This document shows, piece after piece, positions 7,568-13,287 of a stretch of 13,287 bases of DNA. This DNA comes from an uncultured Clostridia bacterium (GTDB taxonomy: Bacteria; Bacillota; Clostridia; Christensenellales; Aristaeellaceae), in NCBI GenBank assembly GCA_946615785.1, contig CAMOIA010000011.1:1-13287 (forward strand), given 5' to 3'. Positions within the stretch are counted from its first letter, which is position 1; every line of letters begins with the position of its first letter. Under the pieces are notes generated by a model, which saw nothing but the letters and a program-made list of their open reading frames with translations, was not told the origin of the DNA and ran no database searches. The position numbers were made by a program, and so were the translations under genes.

Positions 7568-7596
7568 TTGACAAGGGGCGGGACGCGTGGTAGAGT
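7568..7596 (+). promoter_or_regulatory. Promoter of the secreted protein gene and probably the sugar ABC operon
   Basis: TTGACA (7568-7573), a 17-bp spacer and TAGAGT (7591-7596): a perfect -35 and a four-of-six -10. It points away from the promoter at 7465-7493, with about 74 bp between the two -35 boxes. Expected start is near 7603. Confidence 0.78.
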
Positions 7597-7604
7597 AAAA
7601 ACAA

Positions 7605-7618
7605 CGAAAACGTTTTTG
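7605..7618 (+). promoter_or_regulatory. Candidate LacI-family operator
   Basis: CGAAAACGTTTTTG has a perfect 10-bp palindrome AAAACGTTTT (7607-7616) with the central CG typical of LacI/GalR/CcpA sites. It lies at about +3 to +16 of the promoter at 7568-7596, an ideal place for repression. The flanks do not fit the CcpA cre consensus well, so a dedicated sugar repressor encoded elsewhere is more likely. Confidence 0.5.
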
Positions 7619-7649
7619 GAATGCAGATCCGGCTCAAGGGCCGGGGGAG

Positions 7650-8204
7650 ATGGCTGTGCGCGTGCGAAAACTGGTGCAGACGTTTATTTTTGTTTTCATT
7701 TGTTTTCTGGTCTCTGCGGCTGTGGCCGGTACATGCCCGCTGGAGGGCACATGGGCGTACGCGCATGACCCCAAAACGCCGGTTCTGAGCGTCAATGCAG
7801 ACGGAACGTGCGTGTATTTCGGAAAACAGTATGCGTGGGAGGATCAGGAAGGTTTCCTTGCCCTGCGCAATGATGATGAAAGCGCTGTCCTTCGCTACCT
7901 TGTGACGGACGAGGCTGTGTATATTTATCCGGAAACGGTTTTTGAAAAAACGGGTCATACCGAACTGGCGGGGCTCTTTGGCGTCTGGAAGGGCGTAAAC
8001 AGCGGTTCGAGCTTCGCGTTTACCCCGGACGGGTATTTCCTTGAGGACGGCGCGTTCGCGGGACAGTATACCGTGGATGAAGACGCGGGTACCTTCCTTT
8101 TGAATTACGGGGGTGTGTTCGCAGATACCCTGTGCTATTATACCCTTCGTGAAGACGGGCTTCTTACGGTCGCCTACCCCTATGACGTCGTGCCCGTCAA
8201 TTGA
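7650..8204 (+). CDS. Small secreted beta-rich protein of unknown function, two related modules
   Basis: A 184-residue protein that I do not recognise. A hydrophobic signal sequence (about 9-26, ending SAAVAG) indicates export; the Cys29 context AGTC is a poor lipobox, so signal peptidase I cleavage is more likely. The mature part looks like two similar beta modules: GTW (33-35) then LSVNADGT (46-53), and GVW (111-113) then FAFTPDGY (122-129) with GQYTVDEDAGTFLL after it. This GxW...DG...Y-x-V-D pattern resembles lipocalin-like or DUF5640-type domains, but that is only a likeness. The purine-rich GGGGGAG site directly abuts the ATG at 7650 and is spaced six bases from an in-frame GTG at 7656, so the true start may be the GTG. 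It has a strong promoter and precedes the sugar transporter by 133 nt with no terminator seen, so it may belong to that operon. Confidence 0.8.
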   Translation: MAVRVRKLVQTFIFVFICFLVSAAVAGTCPLEGTWAYAHDPKTPVLSVNADGTCVYFGKQYAWEDQEGFLALRNDDESAVLRYLVTDEAVYIYPETVFEKTGHTELAGLFGVWKGVNSGSSFAFTPDGYFLEDGAFAGQYTVDEDAGTFLLNYGGVFADTLCYYTLREDGLLTVAYPYDVVPVN

Positions 8205-8337
8205 ATCAGGTTCCTGCATGCTCCTTGGAACAAAGGCCCAAGCGGAAGCAAAGGGAGGTGCTTCCTGTCTGAGGCTCCGTTCCCGGGAGGATGGAAACAC
8301 CGGTACTTATTTACCAAACTGAAGGAGGAAACATTTC
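8205..8337 (+). other. Gap between the secreted protein and the ABC binding protein
   Basis: No convincing promoter or terminator was found. A 6-bp stem GGAAGC/GCTTCC (8244-8249 with 8260-8265) encloses a purine-rich loop, and there is a TCCCGGGA palindrome at 8281-8288. The last part holds the AAGGAGG ribosome site of the binding protein, nine bases before its ATG. This is consistent with read-through from the upstream promoter. Confidence 0.4.
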
Positions 8338-9579
8338 ATGAAGAAACTGCTTGCTCTGGCCGTTGCGGCAATGATGCTGCTGTCCCTGGTCCCCGCGTTC
8401 GCAGAGGAAACCCTGACCCTCTGGTCCATCGCCGTTGAGAGCGATTCCAGTTACCAGAGCTTCATCGACGCCATCGCCGCGTTTGAAGAAGCGCACCCCG
8501 GCGTCAAGATCGTGCATGAACCCACCCAGAACGAACAGTACAAGACCAAGATCAAGGCCGCGATGAACGCGTTCTCCGACCTCCCGGACATCTTCTTCAC
8601 CTGGGGCATGAGCTTCCTTGGCGACTTCGTGAACGCCGAACCCAGCCGCGTGCTGTGCCTGGAAGACTACTATCCCGCCTATGAAGCCGAACTGGCCCGC
8701 AATATGTGCGCCAACGCTTCCTATGACGGCAAGCTCTACGGCGTGCCCTACACCATGAGCATGGTCGTGCTCTTCGCCAATATGGATCTGCTCGCGCAGG
8801 CCGGCTGGGATCACATCCCGGAGACCTACGAAGACATGCAGAAGTGCTGCGACGATCTGCTTGCGGCGGGCATCACCCCGTTCGGCGTTTCCGGCAAGGA
8901 AACCTGGTGCCTCACCGAATACCTCGAGCCCCTGATGATCAAGTCCGTCGGCACCCAGAAGCTGATCGACATCTATGAGGGCCGTGCCAGCTGGAACGAC
9001 GAAGGCATCATCGCCGCCGTCGACGCCTTCCAGGATATGGTGAAGAAGGGCTACTTCGATCCCAACGCCGCCGCGCTTGGCAACGACGAAGTGAAGAACA
9101 ACTTCATCGCCGGCAAGTACGCTTTCTATCAGAACGGCTCCTGGAACTGCGGCGACATCTCCAAGTCCGAAAACGCAGCTTCCTTCAAGGCCGGCCTGTT
9201 CCCGGTGCTCAATCCCGACAACGCCTCCCTGTATGAACTGATCGGCGGCCCCAACAACACCCTGGCCGTTGCCGTCACCACCGAAAATCCCGAACTGGCT
9301 GCCACCGCCGCCTTCGAGCTCGGCCGCGCCATGAGCGACGCGGACTACAAGTCCGGCGCCAACCTGCCCTGCTGGGCCGCGGATCCTGAAGCCCAGGTTT
9401 CCGACCTGGTCGCCCAGGTGGTCGAAATTGCCAACAACGCCGTGGGCATGGTGCTCTTCGGCGACAACTTCCTCTCCGCCGACGCTGCCAACACCTACCT
9501 TGACTATGTGCAGCAGGCGTACTTCCTGGCGCTCAACGCCAACGAATTTGCCGAGGGCATTGACGCTGACATGAAGTAA
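8338..9579 (+). CDS. Carbohydrate ABC transporter solute-binding protein (family 1), lipobox absent
   Basis: A 413-residue exported binding protein that would capture a sugar or oligosaccharide and deliver it to the two permeases encoded next. The N-terminus MKKLLALAVAAMMLLSLVPA ends FA before EE, a signal peptidase I site. There is no cysteine there, unlike the lipid-anchored binding proteins usual in Gram-positives. The mature part has family hallmarks: an opening LTLWSIAVES strand, AFEEAHPGVKIVHEP, DIFFTWG, YGVPYTMSMVVLFANMDLL, a WNDEGIIAAVDAFQDMVKKG segment and FIAGKYAFYQNGSW. The ribosome site AAGGAGG is strong. Codons are strikingly uniform (mostly AAC, AAG, GGC, GCC, CTG), indicating high expression. 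The ligand cannot be read from the sequence. Confidence 0.93.
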   Translation: MKKLLALAVAAMMLLSLVPAFAEETLTLWSIAVESDSSYQSFIDAIAAFEEAHPGVKIVHEPTQNEQYKTKIKAAMNAFSDLPDIFFTWGMSFLGDFVNAEPSRVLCLEDYYPAYEAELARNMCANASYDGKLYGVPYTMSMVVLFANMDLLAQAGWDHIPETYEDMQKCCDDLLAAGITPFGVSGKETWCLTEYLEPLMIKSVGTQKLIDIYEGRASWNDEGIIAAVDAFQDMVKKGYFDPNAAALGNDEVKNNFIAGKYAFYQNGSWNCGDISKSENAASFKAGLFPVLNPDNASLYELIGGPNNTLAVAVTTENPELAATAAFELGRAMSDADYKSGANLPCWAADPEAQVSDLVAQVVEIANNAVGMVLFGDNFLSADAANTYLDYVQQAYFLALNANEFAEGIDADMK

Positions 9580-9596
9580 TTCCCAGGCATTGCATG

Positions 9597-9638
9597 GGAG
9601 GCAGCTCCGTCCGGGATCGCCCCGAGGGGGCTGCCTCC
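9597..9638 (+). other. Intercistronic stem-loop between binding protein and permease genes
   Basis: GGAGGCAGCTCC (9597-9608) pairs with GGGGCTGCCTCC (9627-9638) over 12 bp with one T-G pair, and an inner CGGG/CCCG stem lengthens it. Only TTTCATT follows, so it is a weak terminator at best. In known sugar operons such structures protect the upstream binding-protein message or cause partial termination, giving more binding protein than permease. Confidence 0.72.
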
Positions 9639-9666
9639 TTTCATTCCATGAAAGGGAGCACAGAGG

Positions 9667-10545
9667 ATGAAAAGACCATTTAGCTATAAGCTGAACATTT
9701 TTCTGTTCCTGCTGCCCGCGCTGATTTTGTTCCTGGGCGTTCTGATCGCGCCCATCGTCATGTCCTTCGTGTACAGCCTCATGGACTGGAACGGCCTTTC
9801 CACGCCGACGTATATCGGCTTCAAAAACTATGTGGAGCTGTTCACGAGCCGGTCCATCAATATTTCGCGGGCGCTCCAGAATGCCATGCTGCTGGCCGTG
9901 CTCTCTGTCTGTATCCAGCTGCCCTTCGCGCTGATCCTCGCACTGAAGCTGAGCCAGCATATCAAAGGAGAAAGATGGTATCTGGCCATTTTTTTCATGC
10001 CGGTGCTCATTTCTTCCGTGGTCATCGGCCAATTGTGGATCAAGGTCTACAACCCGGAATACGGCGTTCTGAACGCGCTTTTGCGTTCTCTCGGCCTTGA
10101 CAGCTGGACGCGCATCTGGCTCGGCGACAAGAACACCGCCATGGGCGCGTGCCTCGTGCCGATTCTGTGGCAGTATGTGGGCTATCATATGCTGCTGATG
10201 TACGCCGGCATCAAGGGAATGCCCGCCGAGCTCAACGAGGCTGCGATGCTCGACGGCTGTACGCCTGCCCAGGTGAGCTGGTACATCATCATTCCCTATA
10301 TCCGCCCGATCCTGCGCGTGAGCGTGATCTTCGCGGTGACGGGGTCGCTCAAATCCTTCGACATGATCTACGTCCTTACAAACGGCGGGCCGATGCACGC
10401 GACCGAGCTGCCAAGCACGCTGATGATCAACCTTCTGTTCCTGCGGAACCGCTACGGCATGGGCTCCACCATCGCCGTGATGCTGATCGTGCTTTGCTTT
10501 GTGTTTGCCCTTCTGATCAACCTTGCGTTCAAGGAGGAAAAGTAA
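9667..10545 (+). CDS. Sugar ABC transporter permease, MalF type
   Basis: A 292-residue inner-membrane permease with about six TM segments (near 10-35, 70-95, 104-125, 158-180, 217-237 and 268-288). The cytoplasmic coupling loop EAAMLDGCTPAQVSWYIIIP (191-210) is the EAA motif that contacts the ATPase, and SLKSFDMIYVLTNGGP is characteristic of MalF/UgpA-type permeases. Usual length for the family. An AGGGAG site lies upstream at slightly long spacing. It pairs with the next gene, whose ATG directly abuts its stop codon. No ATP-binding subunit lies in the window. Confidence 0.95.
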   Translation: MKRPFSYKLNIFLFLLPALILFLGVLIAPIVMSFVYSLMDWNGLSTPTYIGFKNYVELFTSRSINISRALQNAMLLAVLSVCIQLPFALILALKLSQHIKGERWYLAIFFMPVLISSVVIGQLWIKVYNPEYGVLNALLRSLGLDSWTRIWLGDKNTAMGACLVPILWQYVGYHMLLMYAGIKGMPAELNEAAMLDGCTPAQVSWYIIIPYIRPILRVSVIFAVTGSLKSFDMIYVLTNGGPMHATELPSTLMINLLFLRNRYGMGSTIAVMLIVLCFVFALLINLAFKEEK

Positions 10546-11460
10546 ATGGATAAAGAAATTCTTCCCAAAAGGAATCAGACAGGCCAGCGGAAGCGCGACA
10601 GCCGTGCAAAGGGAATCCCCGAGGTGATGCAGCACCGCTTCAGGTGGACGGACGTGCTCGCGCAGATCGGCCTCATCGTCTGGGCGGTCATCTGCCTGTT
10701 CCCGGTGTACTGGATGTTCACGTTCTCGCTGAAAACCAACAACGAAATCTTCGGCGAAAACGTCATGGGGCTTCCGCGGGAATGGGTGTGGAGCAATTAC
10801 ACGCGCGCGCTGAACGTGGGCCACATGGGCCAGTATTTCCTTAATAGCATCATCGTGACCGTCGTCACCATCGCCATCACCCTGATCGCCGCGGTCATGG
10901 CGACCTACGCCATCACCCGCCTGCACTGGAAGGGCCGCAAGCGCATGAACAAGTTTTTCATGCTGGGCTTAACCATCCCGATCCACGCGGCCATCGTGCC
11001 CCTGTATACGACCTTCTCCCGGATCGGCATGCTCAACACCCGCTGGGCGCTGATCATCAGCTATTCGGCGTTCTCGCTCAGCATGGCCATCCTGATCGCT
11101 ACGGGCTTCATGGGGGACATCCCCTATGACCTTGACGAGGCGGCCTTCCTTGACGGCTGCGGCGTCTGGGGCATTTTTTTCCGCGTCATCGCCCCGCTGA
11201 TGATGCCCGCGGTTTCGACGGTGGGCATATACACCTTCCTGCAGAGCTGGAACGAACTGATGTTCGCGACGGTTTTCATCAGCAAGGAAGCGTACAAGAC
11301 GCTGCCCGTCGGCATTCAGAGCCTGAGCGGGCAGTACACGACCGAATGGGGGCCGATCGGCGCGGCGCTGGCCCTGGCGACGCTGCCGACGCTGATCGCG
11401 TATCTCTTCCTCAGCCGGCAGATCCAGGACAGCTTCATCGCCGGTGCGGTCAAGGGATAA
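10546..11460 (+). CDS. Sugar ABC transporter permease, MalG type
   Basis: A 304-residue inner-membrane permease forming a heterodimer with the MalF-type protein. After a charged cytoplasmic N-terminus of about 30 residues, TM1 starts near residue 38; about six TM segments follow. The EAA loop is EAAFLDGCGVWGIFFRVIAP (198-217), and the C-terminus FLSRQIQDSFIAGAVKG matches MalG/UgpE-type permeases. The ATG directly follows the stop of the previous gene (TAAATG), with AAGGAGG eight bases upstream inside it. A terminator comes just after. The energising ATPase must be encoded elsewhere, as is usual where one shared MsmX-like ATPase serves many importers. Confidence 0.95.
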   Translation: MDKEILPKRNQTGQRKRDSRAKGIPEVMQHRFRWTDVLAQIGLIVWAVICLFPVYWMFTFSLKTNNEIFGENVMGLPREWVWSNYTRALNVGHMGQYFLNSIIVTVVTIAITLIAAVMATYAITRLHWKGRKRMNKFFMLGLTIPIHAAIVPLYTTFSRIGMLNTRWALIISYSAFSLSMAILIATGFMGDIPYDLDEAAFLDGCGVWGIFFRVIAPLMMPAVSTVGIYTFLQSWNELMFATVFISKEAYKTLPVGIQSLSGQYTTEWGPIGAALALATLPTLIAYLFLSRQIQDSFIAGAVKG

Positions 11461-11482
11461 AACGCACTGCGAATACAGACAT

Positions 11483-11514
11483 GCCGGAGGCGCAGAACGT
11501 GCCTCCGGCGTTTT
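11483..11514 (+). terminator. Intrinsic terminator of the sugar ABC operon
   Basis: GCCGGAGGC (11483-11491) and GCCTCCGGC (11501-11509) form a perfect 9-bp stem with loop GCAGAACGT, followed by GTTTT and T-containing sequence. It starts 22 bases after the last permease stop. Confidence 0.87.
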
Positions 11515-11541
11515 GCGCTTTCAGGGGCTTTTGCCCGTCTG

Positions 11542-11579
11542 TTTCCGGCCTGCAGAATGCCGGAAAAACCGGCGGCAGG
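11542..11579 (+). other. Overlapping alternative hairpins in the gap before rpoB
   Basis: CCTGC and GCAGG (11549-11553, 11575-11579) enclose GCCGG-AAAAA-CCGGC (11559-11573). A competing fold pairs TTTCCGG (11542-11548) with CCGGAAA (11560-11566). No T-run follows on the plus strand. The location is between the sugar operon terminator and the rpoB promoter; function unknown. Confidence 0.35.
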
Positions 11580-11619
11580 AAAAATTGAAGAAAACGATCA
11601 AAAAACAGGAAAAGAATGC

Positions 11620-11648
11620 TTGACCGCTTGTAAAATTTGTGATAGTAT
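11620..11648 (+). promoter_or_regulatory. rpoB promoter
   Basis: TTGACC (11620-11625), a 17-bp spacer and TAGTAT (11643-11648), in an AT-rich stretch unlike its surroundings. Expected start is near 11655, giving a leader of about 100 bases before rpoB. Confidence 0.82.
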
Positions 11649-11654
11649 TTATGA

Positions 11655-11756
11655 TTGCATCGATATTGGTATGATGCGGGGATGTTATGCCCATTTTTGG
11701 GCCTCTGATCTCCGGATGCAGCCGTGTCGGGCAGCAATAAAGGGGTGATAGCATTT
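11655..11756 (+). promoter_or_regulatory. Structured 5' leader of rpoB
   Basis: About 100 bases with a bulged hairpin (GCATC...GATGC, 11657-11677), a compact GCCCA-TTTT-TGGGC hairpin (11689-11702) and, near the end, a GGGGTGAT ribosome site seven bases before the ATG. No known riboswitch or L10-binding element is recognised. Structure could serve autoregulation, which is inference. Confidence 0.4.
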
Positions 11757-13287
11757 ATGGTGCACGAGGTCCAAATGGGGAAGCTGCGCAAGAGAATGAG
11801 CTTCTCGCGCATCGATGAAGTCCTGAACATGCCGAACCTGATCGAGGTGCAGAAAAATTCCTACAAGCATTTTCTGACCGACGATCTGAAAGAAGTCCTG
11901 GCGGATGTCTCGCCCATCACAGATTACAGCGATAATCTTGTGCTGGAATTCGTCGATTACTCTCTGGATTCAACGCCCAAGAACAGTGTCGAACGCTGCC
12001 GTGAACGTGACTTGACCTATGCTGCTCCGCTCAAGGTGTATGTGCGTCTGAAAAACCGTGAGACCGGTGAAATCAAGGAATCCGAGGTCTTCATGGGCGA
12101 TTTTCCGCTGATGACAGAGCACGGAACCTTCATTATCAACGGCGCCGAGCGCGTGATCGTATCCCAGTTGGTGCGGTCGCCCGGTGCTTATTATGACGTG
12201 CTGATCGACAAGGCCGGCAAGCACCTTTTCTCCGCGCAGGTTATCCCGAACCGCGGCGCGTGGCTGGAATACGAAACCGATTCCAACGATGTCCTCTGGG
12301 TGCGCATCGACCGCGCCCGCAAGCTGCCCGCGACCCTTCTTCTGCGCGCGCTGGGCTATGGAACCGATCAGGAGATTTTCGACCTGCTGGGCGACGAAGA
12401 GCGCCTGCGCACGACGATCGAAAAGGCGGATTCCACCAAGAACACCACCCAGGCGCTGCTTGAAATCTACAAGCGGCAAAAGCCCGGCGAGCCTCCGACG
12501 GAGGACGGCGCCAGGTCGCTGCTCAGGTCCCTTTTCTTTGATCCGAAGCGCTATGACCTGATGCGCGTCGGACGGTATAAGTTTAATAAGAAGCTCGGCA
12601 TCCGTACGCGCATTCGCAACCAGGTGAGCGCGCAGGACATCGTCGACGGCGCGACGGGCGAAGTGCTCGTGCGCGCGGGGGAGACCATCAGCCCCGACAT
12701 GGCCGTCAGGGTGCAGAACGCGGGCGTGAATTCCGTGGAGATCAAATGCGAGGACGGTACCGTCGTGCGCGTCGTCGGCAACAATTTCTGCGACGCAGCG
12801 CCGTATCTTCCTTTCGATCCCAAGGAAGCCGGCATCCTTGAAATGGTGCATTATCCGACCCTCATGGAGGTCATCGACGGCGTTCCCGAGGAAGACCTCA
12901 AACAGGTCGTGCGCGAGAACGCGCAGCGCCTCGTGCCCAAGCACATCATTATCGACGACATCGTCGCTTCCATGAGCTATCTCATGGGCCTGCCCTACGG
13001 CCTTGGCACCACGGACGATATCGACCACCTCGGCAACCGCAGGCTGCGCAGCGTGGGCGAGCTGTTGCAGAACCAGGTGCGCATCGGCATGAGCCGCCTT
13101 GAGCGCGTCGTGCGCGAGCGCATGGCCATTCAGGACGCGAACGATATCAAGCCCGGCGAGCTGATCAACATCCGCCCGGTTTCGGCGGCCATCAAAGAAT
13201 TTTTCGGCAGTTCCCAGCTGAGCCAGTTCATGGATCAGCCGAACCCGCTGGCGGAGCTGACGCACAAGCGGCGTATTTCCGCCCTGG
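11757..13287 (+). CDS. rpoB: DNA-directed RNA polymerase beta subunit RpoB (partial, cut by right edge)
   Basis: The first 510 residues of a subunit of roughly 1,150-1,250 residues that forms much of the RNA polymerase catalytic cleft. The start MVHEVQMGKLRKRMSFSRID is followed by the beta-protrusion and lobe segments PNLIEVQKNSY, GDFPLMTEHGTFIINGAERVIVSQLVRSPG and YLMGLPYGLGTTDDIDHLGNRRLRSVGELL. The visible end is the rifampicin region FFGSSQLSQFMDQPNPLAEL to THKRRISAL. The residues equivalent to E. coli Gln513, Asp516, His526 and Ser531 are the sensitive-type ones; Pro occupies the position of Asn518. The frame is unbroken. A GGGGTGAT site precedes the ATG. It has its own promoter, and rplJ/rplL are not upstream as in most bacteria. 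Confidence 0.98.
   Translation, partial: MVHEVQMGKLRKRMSFSRIDEVLNMPNLIEVQKNSYKHFLTDDLKEVLADVSPITDYSDNLVLEFVDYSLDSTPKNSVERCRERDLTYAAPLKVYVRLKNRETGEIKESEVFMGDFPLMTEHGTFIINGAERVIVSQLVRSPGAYYDVLIDKAGKHLFSAQVIPNRGAWLEYETDSNDVLWVRIDRARKLPATLLLRALGYGTDQEIFDLLGDEERLRTTIEKADSTKNTTQALLEIYKRQKPGEPPTEDGARSLLRSLFFDPKRYDLMRVGRYKFNKKLGIRTRIRNQVSAQDIVDGATGEVLVRAGETISPDMAVRVQNAGVNSVEIKCEDGTVVRVVGNNFCDAAPYLPFDPKEAGILEMVHYPTLMEVIDGVPEEDLKQVVRENAQRLVPKHIIIDDIVASMSYLMGLPYGLGTTDDIDHLGNRRLRSVGELLQNQVRIGMSRLERVVRERMAIQDANDIKPGELINIRPVSAAIKEFFGSSQLSQFMDQPNPLAELTHKRRISAL

Noticed and set aside
7726..7740. A possible lipoprotein signal at Cys29 of the secreted protein
   Set aside because: The residues before the cysteine are AGT; Thr at -1 does not fit the lipobox.
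7449..8300. The upstream part of a 305-codon minus-strand frame that ends in the 21-residue upstream ORF
   Set aside because: It runs antisense to the secreted-protein gene and through both promoters. Only its last 22 codons have a ribosome site of their own.
8311..10926. An 871-codon open frame on the minus strand, antisense to the ABC genes
   Set aside because: It is an artefact of GC-rich third positions in the plus-strand genes. Its product is rich in His, Gly, Asp and Val without recognisable domains, while the plus frames are clear transporter proteins.
11970..13265. A 431-codon minus-strand frame opposite rpoB
   Set aside because: Shadow of the highly conserved rpoB coding sequence.

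Overview
The window reads as a chromosomal segment of a GC-rich, low-molecular-weight-repertoire Firmicute (class Clostridia). Evidence: RpoB begins with a clostridial-type N-terminus, MutS2, ZapA and an OmpR/HAM-type two-component pair are present, ribosome binding sites are strong AAGGAGG/AGGAGG types, and the sugar ABC cassette has no ATPase of its own. The signal peptide of the solute-binding protein (a 'VPAFAEE' end without a lipobox cysteine) resembles what I recall from Christensenellales-like uncultured gut clostridia; that placement is inference and not proven here. No phage, transposon, CRISPR, tRNA or rRNA signature was seen.

Left half (1 to about 7450) is entirely on the minus strand and is read from right to left. 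The first unit starts from a strong promoter at 7465-7493 and carries a 21-residue upstream ORF, a membrane-anchored VanY-like (M15B) protein, a cytoplasmic cyclophilin and the cell-division factor ZapA; it ends at a clear intrinsic terminator (5387-5414). The second unit is mutS2, an OmpR-family response regulator, its histidine kinase and ispE, which runs off the left edge. Spacings inside both units are tight (9 nt, 102 nt, an 11-nt overlap; 13 nt, 1-nt TAATG overlap), so each looks like an operon.

Right half (about 7500 to 13287) is on the plus strand. A near-consensus promoter with a palindromic LacI-type operator candidate (7568-7618) drives a small secreted beta-rich protein of unknown function and, probably by read-through, a carbohydrate ABC importer: solute-binding protein, then a stable intercistronic stem-loop, then two MalF/MalG-type permeases, closed by a terminator at 11483-11514. 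After a 300-nt gap holding further hairpins and a good promoter (11620-11648), rpoB begins and is cut by the right edge inside the rifampicin region.

The most unusual point is the VanY-like protein: its fold signatures are recognisable but all four positions expected to hold the zinc ligands and catalytic acid are substituted, so it is probably a pseudo-peptidase co-expressed with a cyclophilin and ZapA. Other points worth a look are the upstream ORF overlapping its start, the duplicated module in the small secreted protein, the lipobox-less binding protein, and an rpoB with its own promoter and structured leader and without rplJL next to it.
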